Made by a program: the position numbers and the translations under genes. From contig JAITTX010000383.1 of the NCBI GenBank assembly GCA_031286755.1, positions 1 to 64,000 on the forward strand: a DNA stretch of 64,000 bases, written 5' to 3'. Positions within the stretch are counted from its first letter, which is position 1, and each line of letters begins with the position of its first letter. This DNA is from Paraburkholderia sp. (GTDB lineage: Bacteria > Pseudomonadota > Gammaproteobacteria > Burkholderiales > Burkholderiaceae). The notes under the pieces were generated by a model, which searched no databases, was not told where the DNA came from, and saw nothing but the letters and a program-made list of their open reading frames with translations. This document shows positions 20,734 to 30,070 of this stretch, in pieces.

Positions 20734-21495
20734 TCAGGCTCTCACCTGCGAGTTCCGCAGCCACGCGTCGAGACCAATATGGCCGAGACGCGCCTCGCCC
20801 AACGGCACGAGCGAATGCTCCTCGACCAGGCCGCCGAAGTAGCGGGCCGCCGGGTCACGGACAACCTCACGCGGGTCGTTTGTCGCCTTCAGATAACGTG
20901 CGACGATCTCGTCGAACGGTGCGCGTTCCGGGCCCGCGATTTCGACAATGCCATTTCGCGGTGCCGCGAGCGCCACGTCGGCAACGGCGGCGGCAACGTC
21001 GTCCGCCGCGATGGGCTGGAACAGGCCGGGAGACAGCCTGACAACGTTTCCGTCCGCGCTCGAAGCGGCAATGCCGCCGAGGAATTCCATGAACTGGGTC
21101 GAGCGGATGATGGTATAGGGAACATTCGAGGCCTGCGCTGCGATCAGTTTTTCCTGAGCGACTTTGGCGCGGAAATAGCCGTTTTCGGGCGTGCGCTCGA
21201 TTCCGACGATAGATAGCGCGACGTGGTGCTGGACGCCGGCAGCGGCTTCCGCCGCGAGCAGATTGCGCGTGGACGCTTCGAAGAATTCCAGCACCGCCCG
21301 GTCTTCAAACGAAGGGGAATTGGCAAGGTCGATCACCACGTTCGCACCAGCCATGACTTCCTTGAGACCCTCGCCGGTGACGCTGTTAACACCACCTTTG
21401 GGCGAGGCGGGAACGACTTCGTGGCCACCCTGGCGCAAAATTGCAACGGTCTTCGAACCGATCAGGCCAGTGCCACCGATGACGACAATTTTCAT
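20734..21495 (-). CDS. NAD(P)-binding NmrA/atypical SDR-like protein
   Basis: [61 protein letters not shown]. Confidence 0.87.
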   Translation of the reverse strand: MKIVVIGGTGLIGSKTVAILRQGGHEVVPASPKGGVNSVTGEGLKEVMAGANVVIDLANSPSFEDRAVLEFFEASTRNLLAAEAAAGVQHHVALSIVGIERTPENGYFRAKVAQEKLIAAQASNVPYTIIRSTQFMEFLGGIAASSADGNVVRLSPGLFQPIAADDVAAAVADVALAAPRNGIVEIAGPERAPFDEIVARYLKATNDPREVVRDPAARYFGGLVEEHSLVPLGEARLGHIGLDAWLRNSQVRA

Positions 21496-21683
21496 GGGTT
21501 ACCCCTCCAGATAATTCAATCAACAGGCGTGTAATCGGAAACGTTGGGCACCGGATTCATTCAGGTGCCAACAGATGACATGGTACGCACGGGAATCACA
21601 TGTCGCTAGACACGTCGACGGACTCTCAGCGTTTCCGGAATTGCACCAATAGCCCCTCGCGGTGCAACGCCGCGAAACCCGGT

Positions 21684-22721
21684 TTACGCCGCCGCCCCGC
21701 TTGCCGGAGTCGCGGTATGGCCCGCGTTGAATCCGCTCAGATAGTTCAAATCGAGCGCGCGGATTTTCTCGGTCATGAAATCCACGAACACGCGGATGCG
21801 CGACGGCAAATGCTGTCGGCAGAGATAGCAGATATAGTGGCCGCCGTCGTCCGGCGCATGCCGCCTCAATGCCACGACGAGTTCGTTGCGCGCAATGTAA
21901 TCGCACACGAGATATGCCGGCATTTGTGCAATGCCACGACCCTCCAGAACCGCCTTCAATACGAGGTCCGCGTCATTCAGAGTCAATCTCGCAGTCGGCA
22001 AATACTTTCTCAAATGACCATCGACCTTGAACTCCCACTCGTGCACGCGACCGTTTGAGAATCTCAGGTTGATGCAGTCGTGCTGACGCAGCTCGTCGAG
22101 CGTCGTGGGTATGCCGCGTCGCTGGGCGTAGGCCGGAGACGCGCAAAGCACCATCTGCATCGGAATCAGCTGTTTCGCGACGATGCTGGAGTCCTCGATG
22201 CGGCCGTCGCGAAACGTAACGTCAATCTGTTCCGCGGCGAAGCCCGCTGGCTTGTCATCCAGAAGCAGGTCAACCGAGATCTCGGGATAAGCCTCTGCGA
22301 ACCTGAACAGCAGCGGCGCAACCACTCTCCGTCCAAATCCAACCGTCGAGCGGACTCGAAGCAGGCCGCTCGGTGGGCCGTGCCGGAGGTCCAGCATGTC
22401 GTTCATCGCCTCGGCGATATGGGCCACGCCCTGGTTGCAGTTCTCGAAGAACCGCTCCCCCTCTCGCGTCAGGTTCGTTGCTCTCGTGGTGCGGAGAAAC
22501 AGGCGCGTACTGAGCTGCGTTTCGAGCTTCTGGACATTTCTGCAGACCGCGGAGCGTCCGATCCCCAGCCGTTCCCCGGCTTTGACGAAGCTTCCCTCGG
22601 TGGCAACCGCCATGAACGCGATGATCCCGGCATAGCTCGTTGCGAAACAGGTGGACAACGCGTCGGTGCCATTTGGCAGGCCAACGCAAAAACCGCGCTG
22701 CGATGAATCCGGCTGATCCAT
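21684..22721 (-). CDS. LysR-family transcriptional regulator (paralog of 14131-15201)
   Basis: FMAVATEGSFVKAGERLGIGRSAVCRNVQKLETQLSTRLFLRTTRATNLT; colinear similarity with the other copy throughout. Confidence 0.92.
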   Translation of the reverse strand: MDQPDSSQRGFCVGLPNGTDALSTCFATSYAGIIAFMAVATEGSFVKAGERLGIGRSAVCRNVQKLETQLSTRLFLRTTRATNLTREGERFFENCNQGVAHIAEAMNDMLDLRHGPPSGLLRVRSTVGFGRRVVAPLLFRFAEAYPEISVDLLLDDKPAGFAAEQIDVTFRDGRIEDSSIVAKQLIPMQMVLCASPAYAQRRGIPTTLDELRQHDCINLRFSNGRVHEWEFKVDGHLRKYLPTARLTLNDADLVLKAVLEGRGIAQMPAYLVCDYIARNELVVALRRHAPDDGGHYICYLCRQHLPSRIRVFVDFMTEKIRALDLNYLSGFNAGHTATPASGAAA

Positions 22722-22927
22722 TGATGGCTCCCACCATTGCATTGCGACGGTTATCGCAGGCAAATGCGATGCCGCTCGGCGGCCAATAGCCCTTGCCCTC
22801 GATAACTGGACGTCGCACGACAGAGTGTGCTGCGAACGCAGTGCGCGATCGCACCGGCCATAGGACAAGAGTAGGCGCATGAGTCTTTCAAAACCATTCT
22901 ACGGACGCGTGGCACCACCCCTACCTA

Positions 22928-22955
22928 AGCGTCGAACGCTTATACGAACGTATAA
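22928..22955. promoter_or_regulatory. Two abutting palindromes upstream of LysR and MFS genes
   Basis: AGCGT-CGA-ACGCT (22928-22940) abutting TTATACG-AA-CGTATAA (22940-22955) in the divergent intergenic region. Confidence 0.5.
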
Positions 22956-23263
22956 TCCGCAAAACCAGAGCACCCGCCAGCGGCGGCCGGCGCTGCGCCG
23001 GAAATCGTGGCAATCCACCGGAATGGCCGCGATGCAGGACGCGGCGAAGCTCAATCGACGCAACGCACCATCCGGTGATACGATCGCCGCTGTCGCGCCC
23101 TCGCCGCGTGAGCCTCTCGCATCCCGGCACCAGGCATCGGGCCATTCATACGCCGAATGCGGCGCTCAACGTCATGCGAATATCGACGGTCCACGTGCGG
23201 TCATGAAAGCACATGAGGTCCGCAGCGAGAAACCCGCCGCAAGCAAGGGACTGCAGCCCGAAC

Positions 23264-24466
23264 ATGACTACCCCTCCGTTCAATCCTTCGACGCATCGCG
23301 ATCCCGCCTCTCTCGTGGTCGGCGCAACGGCCGGCCAGGTGGTCGGTGGGCTGGTGGCGCAGATGTCACCCTTCATGATCGGTGGATTGATGAGCGGTTT
23401 TTCGCTTTCGGAGCGCGACGCCGGGCTCGTCGTCTCCGTCGAGCTCTTCACCCTGGCTGTCACCGCAGTCGCCATCGCCCCGCTCCTGCCGCGGTTTTCG
23501 GACCGGCGCGTCAGTCTTGCCGCCATCACGCTGGCACTACTCGCCCAGAGTGCTTCGATCTTCAGCGCTTCGCTGCCGTTGCTCACCCTCCTGCGCGGCC
23601 TCGCTGGCATCGGCGAGGGCGCGCTTTATGCCGTGTCGCTCTCCGTCGTCGCCTCCCGTTGCCGAAACCCCGATAAGGTCTACGGCTACTTTCAGGTTGC
23701 CTGGGCAGTGGGCAGCATCGCGCTATTCCCGATTGGCGGGTACCTCACCGCTGCCTTTGCGCAGCGCGGCATCTTCGCGCTCATGGCAGGCGTCACGCTC
23801 GCACTCGCGCCACTGCTGCTGCTCATTCCGGATGCCCGCGCGAATGGTGGTGCAGGTGCAGCAAGGGCACCGGCACCCACCGCTCCCACATTTGTGCCGG
23901 GTGTCATGACGCTCGCTGCGATCGGGCTCTACCTGATCGCCTCGTCCGCCATCTACGCATTCAGCGCCCCCCTGGGCAAGCGCGCGGGCCTCGATACGAG
24001 CACGGTAGGCTACGTGCTGACCGTCGCTACGCTGGTTGGCATCGCTGGCGCAGGGGCCGCCACCGCTATCAACGTGCGATGGGGGCGGGCAATCCCCATC
24101 TCGAGCTTCTTCGCCGGTTTCGCGCTTGTTGTGCTCGCGCTCTGTTTCTCGCGCGATCCGGCTGTCTATGTCGTCGCTCTAATCGGCTCAGTGGTGATCT
24201 ATTACTTTTCGATGCCCTACCTGTTCGGCCTCGCCGCTGCACTCGACCGCAGCGGGCGTTGGGCCGCGACAGCCGGCTCGGCCTGGTTGACCGGGTTCGC
24301 GGCCGGTCCCTTGTTCGCCGGGGGCATCATCGCGGAGGCCGGGTACGAGGGCCTCGCCGGTGCCTGCGTCGCCATCACGGCAAGCGCATGGAGCCTGACC
24401 GCGATCGTCAACCGGCGCGTCAGCGGGGCGCTCGATGCGGCGCTCCCGGCCGACCCGCGTGTATAA
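23264..24466 (+). CDS. MFS transporter
   Basis: GATAGQVVGGLVAQMSPFMIGGLMSGFSLSERDAGLVVSVE; LRGLAGIGEGALYAVSLSVVASRCRNPDKVYGYFQ; 12 TM-like pattern. Confidence 0.88.
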   Translation: MTTPPFNPSTHRDPASLVVGATAGQVVGGLVAQMSPFMIGGLMSGFSLSERDAGLVVSVELFTLAVTAVAIAPLLPRFSDRRVSLAAITLALLAQSASIFSASLPLLTLLRGLAGIGEGALYAVSLSVVASRCRNPDKVYGYFQVAWAVGSIALFPIGGYLTAAFAQRGIFALMAGVTLALAPLLLLIPDARANGGAGAARAPAPTAPTFVPGVMTLAAIGLYLIASSAIYAFSAPLGKRAGLDTSTVGYVLTVATLVGIAGAGAATAINVRWGRAIPISSFFAGFALVVLALCFSRDPAVYVVALIGSVVIYYFSMPYLFGLAAALDRSGRWAATAGSAWLTGFAAGPLFAGGIIAEAGYEGLAGACVAITASAWSLTAIVNRRVSGALDAALPADPRV

Positions 24467-24528
24467 AACGGCCGTCGAAACCGCCGGCCCGTCGAGAGCC
24501 GATATGCCGATATGCCGATTGTTCACGC

Positions 24529-24912
24529 TCATCGTGCCCCCGCCTGTCCGGTAAGCGCGTCGGCAATCGCCGCGAGCAATGCTTGACTGTCGAAAGGCTT
24601 GCGGAAAAACCGATTGTGCTTCGCCTGCGGCAGCTCCGCGAACTCATGGCGGCCCGTGATCAGGATCACGGGCAGTTCGGGGCGCGTATCCCGCATCAGG
24701 CGTTGCAATTCAAAACCGTCAATGCCGGGCATGCCAATGTCCGCTATCAGACAATCGATCTCCGGAGACGCGTTGCTGTCGAACAGGGCCTGGGCCGACG
24801 AAAACGTGTGCACGGCGTAGCCCGCCGACTCGAGCAGCTCCTCGAGCGATTCGAGCAGGCGCAGGTCATCATCGACGATCGCCACCAGGGAATTGGGGTT
24901 CACCATTTTCAC
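24529..24912 (-). CDS. Receiver-only response regulator
   Basis: VAIVDDDLRLLESLEELLESAGYAVHTF, DCLIADIGMPGIDGFEL, VILITGRHEF; no output domain; overlaps the FixJ-type gene by 4 nt. Confidence 0.9.
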   Translation of the reverse strand: MKMVNPNSLVAIVDDDLRLLESLEELLESAGYAVHTFSSAQALFDSNASPEIDCLIADIGMPGIDGFELQRLMRDTRPELPVILITGRHEFAELPQAKHNRFFRKPFDSQALLAAIADALTGQAGAR

Positions 24913-25550
24913 GAACTTCCTGAACGCCTCGAATGCGTGACCGGAATCTGCAGCTTTTCGGCTATCCGCACCAGGTCGGCGAGCGACGCCGCGGCCATTT
25001 TCTGCATGACGTTCCTTCTATGGATCTGCAACGTCACCTCGCTGATGCCTAGTTCGGCCGCAGCCTGTTTGTTGAGCAGACCGCTCACCACAAGCGGCAG
25101 CACATCGCGCTCGCGCGGCGTCAAGCCAAGATAACGTTGTCTCAACGCGTAGAGCTCGGCCCGCTCCGAGGCCCTTTCCCGGTCTTGATCGATGGCCGTG
25201 CGAATGGCCGCCATGAGGTCCGCGTCACTGAAGGGCTTCGTCAGAAAATCAATGGCGCCGTGTTTGATGGCACGCACCGACGACGAAATATCCCCATGTC
25301 CCGTTATGAAAACGATCGGCGGATGATCGCCGTCCGCGATCTGCCGCTGCAGATCGAGCCCGTTGATATCAGGCAGCTCGACATCGAGGATCAGGCACGC
25401 CGGGAGGTCGGGCTTCGCATACGCGACATAGTCCGCGGCGGTGGCGAACGTCTCGGCTCGCCAGCCCGCGGACTCCAGCAGCTCCCCGAGCGCCTCGCGC
25501 ATCCTGGCGTCGTCATCCACCACGAAGACGATCTCTTCGTCCGTGCTCAT
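24909..25550 (-). CDS. FixJ/NarL-family response regulator (REC + LuxR HTH)
   Basis: FVVDDDARMREALGELLESAG, CLILDVELPDINGLDLQ, LTPRERDVLPLVVSGLLNKQAAAELGISEVTLQIHRRNVMQKM. Confidence 0.92.
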   Translation of the reverse strand: MSTDEEIVFVVDDDARMREALGELLESAGWRAETFATAADYVAYAKPDLPACLILDVELPDINGLDLQRQIADGDHPPIVFITGHGDISSSVRAIKHGAIDFLTKPFSDADLMAAIRTAIDQDRERASERAELYALRQRYLGLTPRERDVLPLVVSGLLNKQAAAELGISEVTLQIHRRNVMQKMAAASLADLVRIAEKLQIPVTHSRRSGSS

Positions 25551-27316
25551 GGAGCCTCGCTCGGCGTCAACGGCAGCGTGAAGGCAACGGTTGCCCCGCA
25601 CGTCTCGTTGTTGGCGGCCCAGAGGCGCCCGCCGTGCGATTCGATGATCGAATGGCAAACGGCGAGCCCCATGCCCATCCCGTGTTGCTTGGTCGTGAAA
25701 AAAGGCTCGAAGACGCGCTCTGCATCGGTAAAGCCGCTTCCCGCGTCGCGCACTTCGACACGCAGCGCCCCGGCACCGTCACGGCACGAGCGTATCTGCA
25801 GCACGCGCGCATCACCGGCTACGGCGTCCATGGCCTCGACTCCGTTTCGGATCAGATTCACCAGCACCTGCTGCATCTGGACGTGATCCAGCGCGATCAA
25901 CGGCAGGTCCGGTTCGAGGTGCGTCTTGACGCGGATGCCCTTCGCCGCGATCTCGTCGGCCGTCAGCCGGCACACCTCACCGATCAAACGATTGATGTGT
26001 TCGGGAGACCGGGTACCTGGCGCGCGACGGAACAGGGCGCGGATGCGGCTGACCACATCCGCGGCCGAGTTGGCGTCGCGCGTGATCCGCTCTGCGGTGA
26101 TCTTCGCGCGCTCGACGTTCGGAGGCTCCGCCGACAGCCAGCGCAGACATGCGTGCGAATAAGCGACGATCGCCGCCAGCGGCTGATTCACTTCATGAGC
26201 GATCGAAGCGGACAGCTCGGCCAGGCTTGCTGCCTGGGTCGCCCGCGCGAGCTTGTCGGAGGCGCGCCGCAACGCCTCCTCGGCGTGCACCTGATCGTCT
26301 ATGTCATGACAAAGACCGTACCACTGGACGATCCGTCCGCTCTCGTCCCGCATCGGCTCGGCGCGGCCCGACATCCAGCGATACGCGCCATCCGCGCGAC
26401 GCAGGCGATATTTCATGGAGAAGCGCTCGCCCGTCTGGAGACTGCGGCCAAGCGCATCGCTCACTTCCTCCACATCGTCCGGGTGGAAAATGGTGTCAAA
26501 CACCGTTTCCAGCTGGCTCTTGTCCCCCAGGTCCAGGCCCAGAAAATCGGACATGTGCTTGTTGGCGAGGGTGGTCTCCCCGTCCGGGGTCAAGCGCCAG
26601 AGGTTGCTCGGAACCATGTCCACGAGCAGCGAAAGCTCCTGCTCACGACTGCGCAACGCCTCTTCGGCGTGCAGTTGATCCTCGATGTCGCGACACAGGC
26701 CATACCACTGGACGATGCGTCCGCTCTCGTCGCGCATCGGCTCCGCGCTGCCTTCCATCCAGCGATACAAGCCGTCCGCGCGACGCAGGCGATATCGCAT
26801 GGAGAAGCGCTCGCCGGTGACGAGGCAGTGCTTGAGCACCCGCTCCAGCCTGGCCGCATCATCGGGATGGACGGTCGTTTCCATGAAGGCCGCCAGCCGG
26901 CTGGTGCCGGGCTCGTGCGCATCCGTCATATCCACACCGAGAAAATCTTTGAGACGCTGATTGAGAAAGTCCGGTTCGCCGTCCGGAGCCAGCCGCCAGA
27001 GGTAGACCGGGACCCCGTCGACGAACTGCGCGAGCGCCCGCTCGCGCTCGCGCAACGCGGCCACGAGGTTGCCGTGGACGTCGGCTTCCACCGGCGCGCC
27101 GCCCCTTCGAGCAAGATGGCCTGCGCTCTCGCGCGGCGAAGGTGTCGCGCTGCGCGCGCGGTCGAATATGCGAATCGCGCGCCGAACGGGTGCCATGATC
27201 GCAAGACCCAGGCGCTGTCGAAGAAGCATCGTTGTCATCCTCGGCGACTCCTGCAGGGCCAGGGAAAATGTGGGGGCTGCAGAAAATAGTCTAACCCCAC
27301 CACGCCTCGACCACAT
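25547..27316 (-). CDS. PAS-PAS sensor histidine kinase (FixL-like, no obvious TM segment)
   Basis: Two PAS/PAC repeats (GERFSMRYRLRRADGLYRWMEGSAEPMRDESGRIVQWYGLCRDIEDQLHAEEAL and GERFSMKYRLRRADGAYRWMSGRAEPMRDESGRIVQWYGLCHDIDDQVHAEEAL); H-box ASIAHEVNQPLAAI; N/G boxes NLIRNGVEAM, DAGSGF, GMGMGLAVCHSIIESHGG. Confidence 0.92.
   Translation of the reverse strand: MWSRRGGVRLFSAAPTFSLALQESPRMTTMLLRQRLGLAIMAPVRRAIRIFDRARSATPSPRESAGHLARRGGAPVEADVHGNLVAALRERERALAQFVDGVPVYLWRLAPDGEPDFLNQRLKDFLGVDMTDAHEPGTSRLAAFMETTVHPDDAARLERVLKHCLVTGERFSMRYRLRRADGLYRWMEGSAEPMRDESGRIVQWYGLCRDIEDQLHAEEALRSREQELSLLVDMVPSNLWRLTPDGETTLANKHMSDFLGLDLGDKSQLETVFDTIFHPDDVEEVSDALGRSLQTGERFSMKYRLRRADGAYRWMSGRAEPMRDESGRIVQWYGLCHDIDDQVHAEEALRRASDKLARATQAASLAELSASIAHEVNQPLAAIVAYSHACLRWLSAEPPNVERAKITAERITRDANSAADVVSRIRALFRRAPGTRSPEHINRLIGEVCRLTADEIAAKGIRVKTHLEPDLPLIALDHVQMQQVLVNLIRNGVEAMDAVAGDARVLQIRSCRDGAGALRVEVRDAGSGFTDAERVFEPFFTTKQHGMGMGLAVCHSIIESHGGRLWAANNETCGATVAFTLPLTPSEAP
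26281..26824. repeat. Internal tandem PAS duplication, 384-bp (128 aa) period, inside the kinase gene
   Basis: Long near-identical nucleotide stretches, e.g. CCACTGGACGATNCGTCCGCTCTCGTCNCGCATCGGCTC and CGCGACGCAGGCGATATNNCATGGAGAAGCGCTCGCC, present twice 384 bp apart. Confidence 0.85.
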
Positions 27317-27358
27317 CTAATAGAAATCCATGTACCGGGGGGCGGCAACCGGATGGCG

Positions 27359-28021
27359 CTAATTCATTCGATCCAGCCCGACACCAATGGCTTCCGCCTT
27401 TCTGACGAGATCGACGATGGAGCGCGCCGACATTTTCTTCATCGCCTGTCCGCGGTGGACCTTCACGGTAATTTCGCTCAAATGCATCGCCGATGCGATC
27501 TGCTTGTTCATCAGGCCCTTCACGACAAAGGCCATCACCTCTTTTTCCCTGGGCGTAAGCGACGCATAGGCGGCGCGCAGCGCCACCGTCGAGCGTTCCG
27601 CCTCGAGCCGCTCGCTGTCGCGCCTGAGCGCCCGATCGACGGCATCGAGCATGTCCTGATCGCGAAACGGCTTCGGGAAAAAATCCAGGGCTCCGGCCTT
27701 CATCGCCTTGACCGTCATCTCGATGTCGCCGTGGCCAGTCATGAACAGAACCGGCATGCGCAGGCTGCTATTTGCAAGTTCCTGCTGAAATGCGAGACCG
27801 CTCTCGCCGTGCAGCCTGACGTCGAGAATCAGGCAACTGGGCCTGTCATGTTTGGGGAAAGCGAGAAACTCCTGCGACGACGCGAAGCTCTCGACGTGCA
27901 GGCCGACCGAGAGCAGCAGTTCGCTCAAGGCGAGCCGCATTCTTTCATCATCGTCGATGACATAGACAACAGATGCTTCGCTTTCGCTTTTCGCTGAAGT
28001 CAAATGTGGTTGGGAAGTCAT
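27359..28021 (-). CDS. FixJ-family response regulator
   Basis: VVYVIDDDERMRLALSELLLSVGLHVESF, CLILDVRLHGESGLAFQ, LTPREKEVMAFVVKGLMNKQIASAMHLSEITVKVHRGQAMKKM. Confidence 0.92.
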   Translation of the reverse strand: MTSQPHLTSAKSESEASVVYVIDDDERMRLALSELLLSVGLHVESFASSQEFLAFPKHDRPSCLILDVRLHGESGLAFQQELANSSLRMPVLFMTGHGDIEMTVKAMKAGALDFFPKPFRDQDMLDAVDRALRRDSERLEAERSTVALRAAYASLTPREKEVMAFVVKGLMNKQIASAMHLSEITVKVHRGQAMKKMSARSIVDLVRKAEAIGVGLDRMN

Positions 28022-28503
28022 TTCGGCTAATCGCGGCCCGGAAAGGTCCGCGCCGGCAGTCGGGACGGATGGGTTGGGAACAGGAACACACTCGCCGTCT
28101 GATGCAATAAATCCACGACGATTATAGTGGGTTACCGGATCCCCGGCACGCACCGGTATTGGCGCGCATTCGCCGATTGGTGCCTGCGCGGAAACGTTGA
28201 GTGTTGCGGCGCGTATCTTCCGGCACGGAGATCTGGAACCTACCATTGCGGCATGGCATCGCGGTCGAGCCGATCCGCCTCCCGAACCCCGGCTACCGCT
28301 AGCCGACGCCGTACGAACATAAACCCAGTGTGATGCAGCCTTCCGTTTCTCCGGGGAACACCGCCTCGGCGGGCCCCGTTTTGCCTTCAGCATCTGTCGA
28401 AACCATCACGGTTCCGGTTGCGTTGCCCGTTGCCGGGATCGCGCGGAATGGGCCGCGATGTTTTACGAAGGTCTTCTTTCTCCGCTATCCAACAGGTCGG
28501 GCA

Positions 28504-30036
28504 ATGAACATTCAGTCAAACACCAGGCGGCACGCGGCACGCGCACTGAAAACGGGTGTGTCGGCGATGTTCGCAGCGTTGCTCCCGGCGTGCGTGAATT
28601 ACGCCGGCATCCACAGCGATGCGAAACCCGCTACGCCCCAGCAGTACGCCACACAGCAAAGCCTTCCCGCCGAACAGGGCCATTGGCCCGCTGCCGGTTG
28701 GGCCGACCAGTTCGGCGATGCACAACTGAAAGCGCTGATCGGCGAAGCATTGGAGCGCAGCCCGACACTCGACGAAGCGCGCGCGCGCGTGGCCGCGGCA
28801 TCGGCATACAGTGAAGCGGCGAAGGCCAGCACAATGCCGCGCGTGGATGCAAGCTATACGCTCATGCGCCAGCAATTCTCCGGCACGGCTATCGTGCCGC
28901 CACCCTATGGCGGCTCGTGGCAGACGGAGAACAGGGGAATACTAAGCGCCTCCTATGATCTGGACTTGTGGGGCAAAAAACGCGAAGCGCTGAAAGTGGC
29001 CATCTCGCAGCTTCAGGCAGGCCAGGCCGACGCGGCATTCGTGACGCTGACGCTGACGACATCGATCGCCCGCGCGTACAACCAGCTTGCGCAGCTTTAC
29101 GCGCTGCGCGACATCGCGCAAGACGAGATTACGCAGCGCGAGCAGATCGACCGCATCACGGCGGGCCGTATCGCGACGGGTCTGGATACGGAGGTTGAGC
29201 GCAAGACCGCGCAGGCCAATCTGGCGACGAGCCGCGCCACGTTGAAATCGCTCGACGGCAAGATTCTCACGACGCGCTATCAGATCGCCGCGCTGCTCGG
29301 CGCCGGACCGGATCGGGGCCTGCTCATCACGCGTCCAGCGTTAGGCGTGGGCGACGAGGTCCGCCTGCCCGATAACCTGCCCGCCGATCTCGTGAGCCGC
29401 CGCCCCGATATCGTGGCCGCGCGCTGGCGCGTCGATGCGCTGACGCACGGCGTGAAGGAAGCGAAGGCCGAGTTCTATCCCGACATCAACCTGAGCGCAA
29501 TGATCGGGCTGGACGCATTCGGCTTCGGCCGTTTCCTGACGGCGGCAAGCCGCACGGCATCGGTGGGGCCGGCAATTCATTTGCCCATATTCGATGCGGG
29601 CGAGTTGCGCGCGCAACTCAAGGGCCGCTACGCCGACTTCGACTATGCCGTCGCCGCCTATAACCAGACGCTCGTGACCGCACTCAGCGAAGTCGCCACG
29701 CAACTCGCCAACGTGCGTTCGACCGACGAGCAGCTTGTCGACGCCCGGACCGCCCAGGAGGCCGCGCGCCAGGCCAACACGCTAGCGCTCACACAGTACA
29801 AGGCCGGTCTCACGAATCAGCTGACCGTTCTGAACGCCGACGTCAACGCGCTTGCCGCCGATCAGGCTGTGGCGAACCTGGACATGGCCCGCCGCGACCA
29901 GCAGATCGCGTTGGCATCCGCGCTTGGCGGCGGATTCGTCGATACGTCGAATCCGGATCGGCGCGCGGCAGCGCGCGCCGGCGAAGGCAACGCGAGTGCC
30001 GCCGTGCCCGCCGCATCTGCCGTTGCTTCACGCTAG
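28504..30036 (+). CDS. Efflux outer-membrane lipoprotein, NodT family
   Basis: Lipobox-like LLPACVNYAG; YDLDLWGKKREALKVA; LPADLVSRRPDIVAARWRVDALTHGVKEAKAEFYPDINL. Confidence 0.92.
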   Translation: MNIQSNTRRHAARALKTGVSAMFAALLPACVNYAGIHSDAKPATPQQYATQQSLPAEQGHWPAAGWADQFGDAQLKALIGEALERSPTLDEARARVAAASAYSEAAKASTMPRVDASYTLMRQQFSGTAIVPPPYGGSWQTENRGILSASYDLDLWGKKREALKVAISQLQAGQADAAFVTLTLTTSIARAYNQLAQLYALRDIAQDEITQREQIDRITAGRIATGLDTEVERKTAQANLATSRATLKSLDGKILTTRYQIAALLGAGPDRGLLITRPALGVGDEVRLPDNLPADLVSRRPDIVAARWRVDALTHGVKEAKAEFYPDINLSAMIGLDAFGFGRFLTAASRTASVGPAIHLPIFDAGELRAQLKGRYADFDYAVAAYNQTLVTALSEVATQLANVRSTDEQLVDARTAQEAARQANTLALTQYKAGLTNQLTVLNADVNALAADQAVANLDMARRDQQIALASALGGGFVDTSNPDRRAAARAGEGNASAAVPAASAVASR

Positions 30037-30070
30037 ACGGAACAGCACCGAATCTGCCAGGAGAATCGAA

